Part shown: positions 34,999-42,658 of the stretch, piece by piece
Numbering within the stretch: the stretch's first letter is position 1
Layout of the letters: every line of letters begins with the position of its first letter
Source: DASXTB01 sp036505615
Lineage (GTDB): Bacteria > Acidobacteriota > UBA6911 > JACQSX01
Length of the DNA stretch: 47,661 nt
NCBI GenBank assembly: GCA_036505615.1
Contig: DASXTB010000260.1
Location: forward strand, 1 to 47,661
Direction of reading: 5' to 3'
Translations under genes and position numbers: made by a program
Notes under the pieces: model-generated
Database searches by the model: none
Told to the model about the DNA's origin: nothing
What the model saw: only the letters and a program-made list of their open reading frames with translations

Positions 34999-37596
34999 AT
35001 GAACCGGCTCAGCAAGAATTTGTTTGTTGCCCTGTCGCTAGCCAGTACTCTTGCAACCTGGCCCCTTCGGTGGCCGGTCGATGCATCGACACCGCGGGAC
35101 ACGGTCGTCACATCGCCTGAGAAATTCCTGGGTTTTCGCGTGGGAGCCGATCAGAAACTGGCGGCTTGGCCGAAGATCGTGCAGTATTTTCAGAAACTCA
35201 ACGCAGAGTCGGATCGGATGAAGGTTCAGGAGCTAGGCAAGACCACCGACGGCAGGCCTTTCATTGTCGCCTTCATTTCCGCTCCCGAGAATCTGAAGAA
35301 ACTCGAAAAATTTCGGCAAAACAACCAGAAGCTTGCCGACCCTCGCGCCTTGGGCGATGCAGAAGCCGAAGGGATCATAAAGGACGCGAAGGCGATAGCG
35401 CTGGTGACGTGCAATATCCACTCGACGGAAGTGGCCAGCGCACAAACGGCCATGGAGTTCGCCTATGACATGGCCACCGGGAATGATCCCAAGACGCTTC
35501 TGATTTTGAAAAACGTGATCACGCTGCTGGTCCCTTCGCTGAATCCCGATGGGCAAGAGATGGTGGTGGACTGGTACAACAAGACGCTGGGTACGCCCTA
35601 TGAAGGGACCAGCCCGCCTTACTTGTATCATCACTATACAGGTCACGATAACAACCGGGACTGGTACATGTTCACGCAGGTGGAAACGCGGCATACGGTC
35701 AGCAAGCTCCACAACGTGTGGCACCCTCAGGTTGTCTATGATGTCCACCAGATGGATGCAAGGGGCGCGCGCATCTTCGTTCCGCCCTGGCTTGACCCGA
35801 TCGATCCGAATATCGATCCCATACTGCAGCAGGAGTCAATCTATGTGGGGGCTTCGATGGCCAGTGACCTGACCGCCGCCGGGAAAAAAGGCGTGGTGAT
35901 GAACGCAATGTATGATCTGTGGACTCCCGGCCGCCACTACCAGAACTATCACGGTGGATTTCGCATTCTCACCGAATCGGCCAGCGTACGCATCGCCACT
36001 CCGGTGACGATCCCATTTGAACAGCTCTCGTTGGAGGGGCGCGGCTACGATCCAAAGCATTCCAGCTGGAATTTTCCGGAGCCTTGGCCCGGCGGTGAAT
36101 GGCACCTGCGCGACATTGTCGATTACCAGCTGATCGCATTCCAATCGCTGCTTCACACGATGGCCAACGATCGGGAGCGATTCCTGCGCAATTTTTATCT
36201 GGTAGCTAAGAAAGCCGTCGCTCCCAAGAAAGATCCGTTTGCTTTCGTTGTACCTTCAGGTCAGAGCGATCCGGCCAGCGCGGTACACATGCTCAACACG
36301 TTGCGCTTTGGAATGGTGGAGATGGAGCGGGCAACTTCTTCATTCACTGCCGGCGGCGTCTCCTATCCGGCTGGAAGCTACATTATTCCGATGTCGCAGC
36401 CTTACGGGAGCTGGGCAAAGACTCTACTGGAACGCCAAAATTATCCCGACTTGCGCGAATACCCTGGCGGGCCTCCAAAACGCCCGTACGATGTAACAGC
36501 GCAGACGCTCCCCTATCTGATGGGCGTAGAAACTGTCGCTATCCGGGTTCCCTTTAAATATTCCGGAGCACCGGTTGATCGGGTCGCTCTCAAAGCCGGC
36601 AAAGTCGAAAACGCCGGCGCGCAGTCAGGGTTCCTGATCAAGCGGCGGACCAACAACGATACGGTGGCTTTATATCGGCTGATGGACCTTGGCTACCCGG
36701 TAGCATTGGTAAGCGGAAACAGCGACCGAGCGCCCAGAGGAGCGGCTTTCGTTTCCGAGGCAAGGCGGCAACCAGCCAGCAACGCACAAGCGCTCGCTTT
36801 AGAGGTAGAGAAACTGAGCCGCGAGCTGGGAGTCGATTTTACAGGCATGGACCAGGCGCCGGCGTCGCCGGTCGCGTTACACTTGCCTCGTGTCGGGCTT
36901 TATCAGAGCTACGTTCCTTCAATGGATGAGGGGTGGACTCGCTGGATCTTCGACCAGTTTGGAATTCCTTATGAAACGCTGCACGACAGCGACATCCGCA
37001 AAGGCGATTTAAACAGCCGCTTGGATGCGATCATCCTGCCCAGCCAGAGCCCGCAATCCATCGTTGAGGGTCACTCCAGGGGGACGATGCCTGAGCAATA
37101 CACGGGAGGAATCGGAGAGGAAGGCCTAGGGAACTTAAAGATGTTTGCGGAAAATGGCGGTACCTTGATCGCCTTTAACGACGCTTCCAAATTGCCGCTG
37201 CGGTGGAACGTCGGCGTAAGGGACGTAACGCAGGGAGTTCCGGCCCGCCAGCTGTACGGTCCAGGCTCAATTCTGAACGCCGAAGTGATGGCGGACAATC
37301 CCGTGACAGTGGGAATGCGCCGCAAAGCGCACATCTGGTTTGAAGGATCTCCCGCATTCGAGCTGGCGAAATCCCCAGACATTCATCCTCTGATCCAATA
37401 TCCGTCCTCCGGACTACTTGCCAGCGGCTGGCTGCTGGGCGAAGAAAAGCTGGCCAATCGCTTTGCCGCAGTCGCCGTTGATTTGGGAAAGGGACATCTG
37501 GTGCTGTTCGCATTTCGCCCTCAATACCGAGGTCAAAGCTATAGCACCTACAAACTGGTGTTTAATTCAATGCTTTATTCGGCGATGGAAAAGTGA
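34999..37596 (+). CDS. Secreted M14-family zinc carboxypeptidase-like metallopeptidase
   Basis: 865 residues. A signal peptide (about 1-29) precedes an M14 domain (about 50-330) with zinc ligands H141-S-T-E144 and H250 (Y-D-V-H-Q-M), and the N-x-R-type substrate contact in D-N-N-R-D-W at 217-222. The long C-terminal part (about 430-865) is alpha/beta and includes a segment around 640-800 resembling a class I glutamine-amidotransferase-like fold, seen in large M14 proteins of Bacteroidetes and Acidobacteria. It probably degrades peptides outside the cytoplasm. GAGG lies about 5 bases before the ATG. It is transcribed alone. Confidence 0.85.
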   Translation: MNRLSKNLFVALSLASTLATWPLRWPVDASTPRDTVVTSPEKFLGFRVGADQKLAAWPKIVQYFQKLNAESDRMKVQELGKTTDGRPFIVAFISAPENLKKLEKFRQNNQKLADPRALGDAEAEGIIKDAKAIALVTCNIHSTEVASAQTAMEFAYDMATGNDPKTLLILKNVITLLVPSLNPDGQEMVVDWYNKTLGTPYEGTSPPYLYHHYTGHDNNRDWYMFTQVETRHTVSKLHNVWHPQVVYDVHQMDARGARIFVPPWLDPIDPNIDPILQQESIYVGASMASDLTAAGKKGVVMNAMYDLWTPGRHYQNYHGGFRILTESASVRIATPVTIPFEQLSLEGRGYDPKHSSWNFPEPWPGGEWHLRDIVDYQLIAFQSLLHTMANDRERFLRNFYLVAKKAVAPKKDPFAFVVPSGQSDPASAVHMLNTLRFGMVEMERATSSFTAGGVSYPAGSYIIPMSQPYGSWAKTLLERQNYPDLREYPGGPPKRPYDVTAQTLPYLMGVETVAIRVPFKYSGAPVDRVALKAGKVENAGAQSGFLIKRRTNNDTVALYRLMDLGYPVALVSGNSDRAPRGAAFVSEARRQPASNAQALALEVEKLSRELGVDFTGMDQAPASPVALHLPRVGLYQSYVPSMDEGWTRWIFDQFGIPYETLHDSDIRKGDLNSRLDAIILPSQSPQSIVEGHSRGTMPEQYTGGIGEEGLGNLKMFAENGGTLIAFNDASKLPLRWNVGVRDVTQGVPARQLYGPGSILNAEVMADNPVTVGMRRKAHIWFEGSPAFELAKSPDIHPLIQYPSSGLLASGWLLGEEKLANRFAAVAVDLGKGHLVLFAFRPQYRGQSYSTYKLVFNSMLYSAMEK

Positions 37597-37611
37597 TCGG
37601 AAATCGGGTGT

Positions 37612-37666
37612 AGTTCTAACGGACCAGACCCACTTTATGAGCGCATGGAAGGACGAGAATGATCGC
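37612..37666 (+). pseudogene. Degenerate echo of the downstream antitoxin-toxin junction
   Basis: Bases 37631-37666 match 38001-38036 with only two differences. The match covers the last codons of the antitoxin (L-Y-E-R-M-E-G-R-E, stop) and the overlapping toxin start (M-I-A). Weaker similarity runs back to about 37612 with small indels. After the match the two sequences diverge completely. It looks like what remains of a second or earlier copy of the pair, or a small duplication. Confidence 0.7.
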
Positions 37667-37792
37667 CCATAATAACCCTTGTACCGTCAGTTTCATCATT
37701 TTTCGCTCGTGGCTTAAAGCTCCTTGAGTGGGTCTTTGATAACGCGCTGAATCCACTCGACAGATATATGTCCGAAGCATATGCTTTTATGC

Positions 37793-38032
37793 ATGAGGAC
37801 CACATTGAACATCGACGACGAGCTGATGAAAAGTGTCAAGCGCCGGGCTGCAGAAGCCGGCCGAACAATTACCGAGGTGATCGAAGAAGCGCTTCGGGAG
37901 AATCTATACCGTAATAAAAAGGGGAAAAGACCTTTCAGGCTGCGCTGGGTCACAGTAAAGGGGAAACTTCAGCCGGGTGTGGATCTCACCGACCGGGACG
38001 CACTTTATGAGCGTATGGAGGGACGAGAATGA
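37793..38032 (+). CDS. vapB: VapB-like ribbon-helix-helix antitoxin
   Basis: 79 residues from the ATG at 37793; an in-frame start 12 bases upstream is possible. The N-terminal R-T-T-L-N-I-D-D-E-L and the helices after it fit a ribbon-helix-helix DNA-binding fold that represses its own promoter, and the C-terminal tail would bind the toxin. Its stop overlaps the toxin start by 4 bp (ATGA), so the two are translationally coupled. No clear Shine-Dalgarno. Confidence 0.85.
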   Translation: MRTTLNIDDELMKSVKRRAAEAGRTITEVIEEALRENLYRNKKGKRPFRLRWVTVKGKLQPGVDLTDRDALYERMEGRE

Positions 38033-38466
38033 TCGCTCTGGATACCAACATTCTGGTCTTTGCCCACATACGGCATTCTCCCTGGCATGAAAAAGCGCTG
38101 CGCCGCGTCACCGATCTAGCTCAGGGAGACGGGCCGTGGGGATTGCCGGTCTTCTGCTTGGGCGAATTTGTGCGCGTGGTAACGCACCCTCGTCTCTTGG
38201 ACTCACCTTCAACGCTGAACCAGGCGGTACAGGCTCTTGACGGCCTTCTGGAAAGCCCTATGCTGCGCCTCCTTTCACCAGGGGCGCGTTATCCGGCGAT
38301 TCTGTTGCGCGAGCTTCGATCGGCCGACGCGCGCGGCAACCTGGCTTTCGACGCCCAAATTGCCGCGGTCTGTCTTGAGCACGGAGTTTCTCATCTGCTG
38401 ACCCACGACCGGGACTTTGCCCGCTTCCCGCAGCTTCAAATCCGAACCCTCGACGATCCGCTCTAG
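38029..38466 (+). CDS. vapC: VapC-like PIN-domain ribonuclease toxin
   Basis: 145 residues, one PIN domain. The acidic residues that hold Mg in this family are all present: D5 (L-D-T-N), E46 (L-G-E-F), D108 (A-F-D-A) and D127 (H-D-R-D-F). It should cut RNA (tRNA or rRNA in studied members) when free of its antitoxin. The target cannot be told from sequence. It appears intact, and its upstream junction has a degenerate duplicate at 37612-37666. Confidence 0.88.
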   Translation: MIALDTNILVFAHIRHSPWHEKALRRVTDLAQGDGPWGLPVFCLGEFVRVVTHPRLLDSPSTLNQAVQALDGLLESPMLRLLSPGARYPAILLRELRSADARGNLAFDAQIAAVCLEHGVSHLLTHDRDFARFPQLQIRTLDDPL

Positions 38467-38543
38467 GTTCCCTTGGCACGCTCAACCAGAGTTCATCGCT
38501 GTGGCTGGTTTTTTCTGGCTGCCGTTTGCCCAAGTCCTCCGAC

Positions 38544-39566
38544 CTAACTCTGAGGTAGCCGTGTCTTGGCCTGTTCCATGGCGATCTGGTTGACGTGACT
38601 GAGGGCTTTGGATCCTGAAGCTCCCTCAATGGCTTTGACCGCGATGTCTTGAACTTGTCTTTTCGCTTCTTCAAACTGCCCACGGAGGATCTCGATTTCA
38701 GCGGACTGTCGGGTCACGACCTCCTGGAGTGACTTGATCTGCAACTCAGAAAGGCGTTTTTCGGCCTCAGCGTCTTTCCTCAAGAGAATCGTTTGTTGTT
38801 CAAATCTCTGCTCCGTTGATTTCACGGCCTGAGCGGCGGCTCTGTCGATCTCCGTTTTGAGCTTGGCCGGAAATCCTTCGACTTCCTTGGTGAGGCGCGC
38901 CAAGTCCTCCTCTTTCTCCCTAAGGGAAGCTTCCCGCAGCTGCCACTCCTTCTCAAGCGTTTCCTGCTTTTCTTTGTTACTCTTCTCCAGCAGTCTCATT
39001 TCCTCTTCGTAGTTATCCTGGGCCTTTTTGCGCTCAAGAGATTTTTTGTACTCGTAGTCTTCTATTTCCCGCTGTCGCTGCTTTCTGAGATTGTCGTCGT
39101 ACTCCTTTTGTTCCTGGGCGCGCTCGCGTTCTTCTTCAGCCCAACCAGCACGCTGGCTTGACATCTCGGCCGCAAGCTTTTCCTTTTGCGCCTGGTAATC
39201 CTGGATAAGCTGGTCCAGCGCTGTGGCAGCGATGTCGATCTTGTGCAGCCGTTCCAGCTCCTTTGTTTCCAACTGAACCGCCTCGCGGACGCTGGTCAGC
39301 CGTTCAACCTCCTGGACAAGCTTTTCGGAAAGTTCACCCAGCGATTTTGAAATCTCAAGGCCCAAGCTTGAGATTTTCTGCACCACGCCCTCGACGGAGA
39401 TCTGCTCTACAGCCTGGCGGGTCTCCATTTCTCTGAGCTTGGAGAGCTCTTGCGCTTTTGGGCTCGTGGCCTCCTTTTCCTGGGCCTGTTCCTCGATGGT
39501 CTTCGAGAACTCTTTCTGAATATCAGACTTAGAACGCTTCGGTCGGCTCGCGGTCACTCTGGCCAT
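38544..39566 (-). CDS. Long coiled-coil protein of unknown function
   Basis: 340 residues from the ATG at 39566, chosen because GGAGG lies 7 bases before it and the in-frame extension upstream has no ribosome site. A basic N-terminus (K-R-S-K-S) is followed by near-continuous heptad-rich, Glu/Lys/Gln/Arg-rich helix from about 15 to 320. There is no membrane segment, signal peptide or known catalytic motif. It could be a cytoskeletal or scaffolding protein; I do not recognise a named family. It converges on the toxin gene with a 77-bp gap. Confidence 0.75.
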   Translation of the reverse strand: MARVTASRPKRSKSDIQKEFSKTIEEQAQEKEATSPKAQELSKLREMETRQAVEQISVEGVVQKISSLGLEISKSLGELSEKLVQEVERLTSVREAVQLETKELERLHKIDIAATALDQLIQDYQAQKEKLAAEMSSQRAGWAEEERERAQEQKEYDDNLRKQRQREIEDYEYKKSLERKKAQDNYEEEMRLLEKSNKEKQETLEKEWQLREASLREKEEDLARLTKEVEGFPAKLKTEIDRAAAQAVKSTEQRFEQQTILLRKDAEAEKRLSELQIKSLQEVVTRQSAEIEILRGQFEEAKRQVQDIAVKAIEGASGSKALSHVNQIAMEQAKTRLPQS

Positions 39567-39943
39567 CTTCAACCTCCGGAATCCCCACCTTGGCGGAGAG
39601 ATCAATGCAAAAATTAATTTATGTGAACGGTCCAACGTAATCCTTGCGGGAGCGCAATTCAATGGATTTTTTGAAGGATCACGCTCAAGAGCAGCTTTTC
39701 CAGTCCGGATGCTGAAAAGCTCACCGCGAAGGCGCGAAGAACGCGAAGGGAATTAAATGAAGAGCATACGTTCGATATAGTCGGTGCTCCATAAATGGAT
39801 GACTGCGCGACGGAAATGCCAAGGTTCCGGGTCAACATACAGCGTTCGCGTTCTTCGCGCCTTCGCGGTGAGTTTTTAAGCATCCTGCTAATGTAGCGGG
39901 CGCCGCGGTCGCGGCAGATAACCGTCACTCTGTCACCCGTCTT
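39567..39943. repeat. Intergenic inverted repeat of the CGCGAAGGCGCGAAGAACGCG family
   Basis: Arms at about 39703-39747 and 39844-39884 are complementary with a few mismatches; the core is gctcaccgcgaaggcgcgaa. The 97 bp between them show no gene. The remainder of the region is unremarkable, and an open frame on the minus strand here is just the repeat read through. Confidence 0.75.
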
Positions 39944-40507
39944 TTACCGGAATATCTCCGAGAGAGGAATCTGCAGGCCGGGAAGCAGAGGGGTTGAAAG
40001 CGCATCGCCGGCTTCGCGCGAAAGTTCTGCCTGGCGGGCAAACCGCTTGTCGGTCAGGCGGTAAATCTTTATCGTCTCCAGTTCCGGATCTACAATCCAA
40101 TATTCACCGACACCAAACCGTTCGTAGAGTTTGCGCTTTATCACTTCGTCCGTTTTGCGCGTCCCTTCCGAGAGGATCTCGATGACCAGGTCCGGCGCCC
40201 CTTGGATATTTTTCTCTGTAATAATGGACGCGTGACTTGCTAGCACGACGAGAAGATCAGGCTCGACAACGTCCACCTCGGACAGAACCACATCGCAGGG
40301 AGCGGCAAATACCTCACCCAACCCGTTATATTTCAAGAAAACTTTTAGAGCAGTCGAAAGTGTTATGGAAATTCTCTGGTGCTTGATGATTGGCGAAGGA
40401 GTCACGAAGTGTTCTCCGTCGATGAGCTCGTGACGTTTCCCGTCATCGGGAAAGAGCAGATAATCTTGGTAGGTAAATTTGACCCGTGAGGGCGTACCAT
40501 TTTCCAT
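39944..40507 (-). CDS. Uma2 family (DUF820) PD-(D/E)xK protein
   Basis: 187 residues from the ATG at 40507, with GGGA about 7 bases before; a TTG 21 bases upstream is in frame. The family has a restriction-endonuclease-like fold and is very abundant in some lineages, often near repeats; its role is not settled. Seen: H-E-L-I-D-G-E near residue 26, then E-P-D-L-L-V, V-I-E-I-L-S and E-Y-W-I-V-D-P, which form the nuclease-like core and look intact. It is a single gene with repeats on both sides. Confidence 0.88.
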   Translation of the reverse strand: MENGTPSRVKFTYQDYLLFPDDGKRHELIDGEHFVTPSPIIKHQRISITLSTALKVFLKYNGLGEVFAAPCDVVLSEVDVVEPDLLVVLASHASIITEKNIQGAPDLVIEILSEGTRKTDEVIKRKLYERFGVGEYWIVDPELETIKIYRLTDKRFARQAELSREAGDALSTPLLPGLQIPLSEIFR

Positions 40508-41078
40508 ATCAAATCCCGACTGAGCCAAGCTTAGCAGTCATCCCGCCAAATCACAACCTCAGGCGTTGCGCTGGTGCAGTGTAATATTTGAACGATACGG
40601 TAGAGACGCGACATGTCGCGTCTGAGCTCTGACGCGGCATGCCGCGTCTCAAGTGCTGAAAGATGTTCGAGAGACGACCCAGCAAGCCGGTTCTACCAGT
40701 ACAGAATCAAGTGTTTCAGTGCGCTAGTAGGCAGTCGTAGAGATGGGAAAGGGGCCGATTTGCTTTTCGACTTCCATACCGAGGCCAAAAACTTCAGCCC
40801 CTACAAAATTGGCTAACCCGAAGCTATATTCTGCGACAGAACCTTAATCCTCCGACCAGTCTCGGGAACACAGGTTGCGGGTCGATACTCGATAAGACAA
40901 TGAAAGTCAAAAGGTCTTCAGTCAACAAGTCAGCTCCGGCCTGGCCACTCCGCGTTGAGCACCGGGCACTGCTTAAGGTGCAAAACCGTGCTCATTGCAG
41001 ATCTGTGGACCTGCTGACCTGTTGACCTTACTGTGACCCGCTGACCTGGTTTTCTAACCTGCCAGCTTGATAACGGAC
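40508..41078. repeat. Intergenic region with two adjacent GAGACGC palindromes
   Basis: No gene is supported in these 571 bp. Two palindromes stand side by side: 40603-40623 (gagacgcgacat and its complement) and 40631-40650 (gacgcggcatgccgcgtctc). The same outer word occurs at 25309-25331 inside the dehydrogenase gene and at 47277-47298. A run of gacctgctgacctgttgacc-like words lies at about 41009-41050. Confidence 0.7.
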
Positions 41079-41441
41079 TTACGCCGTTGCCGGCTCTTTG
41101 CTGCCGGCAAAACCGGCGTATAGAGAAACTGCCGCGATGACCAAATGGAGGACGTCATCGGCGGTATTCAGCGGAATTCCCAGGACCGGTACTCTGTGCG
41201 CGGCAAATCCGGCAATGGCGACCAGCAAGTAGACGATCCCAAAGACCTTGAAATAAAGGCGCGCCGCATTCTCACCGCCCACTGCCGCAAGCAAAGCAAG
41301 CACCCCCGAGCCCAGATGGACCGCGTTGTGCCGCTTGCTGATCATGAAAATTCCCAGCAGCATGTTGTCTCGTGAATAGAAACCGAGGATGCCGATCAAA
41401 AGAAACACAATTCCGAATACCCAAGCCAGTGTTTTTGCCAT
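41079..41441 (-). CDS. DUF4383 small membrane protein
   Basis: 120 residues with four hydrophobic helices (about 3-22, 43-60, 65-83, 96-113) and conserved polar residues between them (H-N-A-V-H-L-G-S-G and D-D-V-L-H-L), typical of DUF4383 proteins. Function unknown. A very strong GGAGGAGGG lies about 9 bases before the ATG, suggesting high expression. Monocistronic. Confidence 0.85.
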   Translation of the reverse strand: MAKTLAWVFGIVFLLIGILGFYSRDNMLLGIFMISKRHNAVHLGSGVLALLAAVGGENAARLYFKVFGIVYLLVAIAGFAAHRVPVLGIPLNTADDVLHLVIAAVSLYAGFAGSKEPATA

Positions 41442-41743
41442 AGGGTGTAACCCTCCTCCTGTTTTAAGGTAAGACGGGGAGAAAACTGGCGACGATGTTA
41501 GCTACCGGAGACAACATTTGCAAGCAGGGAAATGCGAGCCGGATAAAAAACGCCGGACCATAGCCCCCTCTTAGAGAATCTGTGAAAAAATCGTTTTTTT
41601 AGCAAGATTGATTAGTTCGCCACGAAGGTACAATGACGCGAAGTTGATCAGAGAACTATTCGTGCCATCGTGCTTTCGTGCCAGTTTTGATTGCGGCCCG
41701 GCTGGGTTGCGCACCTCGTGTTTTCATTGGCACGATTTGGGGA
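41442..41743. repeat. Intergenic stretch with a GCCACGAAGG...CGTGCC inverted repeat
   Basis: A loose inverted repeat is seen between gccacgaaggtacaatgacg (from 41620) and cgtgccatcgtgctttcgtg (to about 41680). A frame open from a GTG at 41678 reads out of this repeat into the PAP2-type gene and was not used as its start. A short aaaaaatcgttttttt palindrome lies at about 41585-41600. No gene is seen. Confidence 0.6.
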
Positions 41744-42658
41744 ATGCAGATAAAGGCCAAAATTCGCCCCTGGCAAATCACAGTTACGGTTTTTGTCTGT
41801 GCTTTGCTGGCCTTGAACGCTGCCACACATACTCTTCACACCTATCACTGGTTCACTCTGCTAGCGATACCGGCCGCGTTTCTGTCAGGGGAGCGAGGCC
41901 GCTGTTTCTTTTTCGACTGGCTTCCCTTGTTCCTGTTTTGGGTTGGATATGACCGGTTGCGATTGCTGCAATGGTTTCTTTTAGGCCGCGTCGCCGTGGA
42001 ATGGCCTTACGCGCTGGAGAAAACAATGTTTGGCTGGATCAGCGGCGGATCCATTCCTCCACATTCCGCGCGCCAATGGCTCGCCGCGCGATCGGGCACA
42101 TTGATGGGCTCGACACTGAAATGGAGCGCTCAGATCGTTTATCTGTCTCAGATATTCACCGTCCCTTCACTGATGCTTTGCTGGTGGATTCTCGGATGGT
42201 CGCGCCAGTCGTTCAGGCAGCGATTTGTGCGCCATCTGTATGCTTTCACCGCGCTAAATGCCATGGGATTGATCACTTATCTTCTAGTACCCGTGGCTCC
42301 TCCCTGGTGGGTGACTATCTGGGGAATGGTCCAACCTTCTGCAGAGCTGGTATCCAAGACACAAGTATCCGGCGGCATGGACGGCAAACTGATTCAGGAA
42401 ACGATCAAGACAGCGCCGGACTGGTTTGCCGCCATCCCATCTCTTCATGGCGCTTACCCAGTGTTGCTTCTGCTGTTGGCCCGCCGGAATGGCAATCTAA
42501 GCACGCAAGCCGCCATCTGGATTTACATCGCCACCATGTGGATTTCATGCGTCGTCCTCAACCAGCATTATCTGATTGATTTGATCGCAGGCGCCCTCGC
42601 CGCGTTGGCCGCCTGGCAGGTGGGCGATTGGCTGTATGCTAGAAAATATTCACCTTAA
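41744..42658 (+). CDS. PAP2/AUR1-type membrane phosphatase or phosphotransferase
   Basis: 304 residues from the ATG at 41744; an in-frame GTG at 41678 lies in a repeat. About six or seven membrane helices. The C-terminal part carries A-I-P-S-L-H-G-A-Y-P (near residues 230-239) and N-Q-H-Y-L-I-D-L-I-A-G (near 273-283), the two histidine-bearing motifs of PAP2 enzymes; the form is closest to the inositol-phosphoceramide synthase (AUR1)-like subgroup. It would act on a lipid phosphate or transfer a phospho head group at the membrane; the substrate is not known. Its 3' end overlaps the convergent secreted-protein gene by 20 bp. Confidence 0.8.
   Translation: MQIKAKIRPWQITVTVFVCALLALNAATHTLHTYHWFTLLAIPAAFLSGERGRCFFFDWLPLFLFWVGYDRLRLLQWFLLGRVAVEWPYALEKTMFGWISGGSIPPHSARQWLAARSGTLMGSTLKWSAQIVYLSQIFTVPSLMLCWWILGWSRQSFRQRFVRHLYAFTALNAMGLITYLLVPVAPPWWVTIWGMVQPSAELVSKTQVSGGMDGKLIQETIKTAPDWFAAIPSLHGAYPVLLLLLARRNGNLSTQAAIWIYIATMWISCVVLNQHYLIDLIAGALAALAAWQVGDWLYARKYSP

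Noticed and set aside
39659..39928. Minus-strand frame of 89 codons
   Set aside because: It lies across an inverted repeat, has no ribosome site and shows no recognisable protein.
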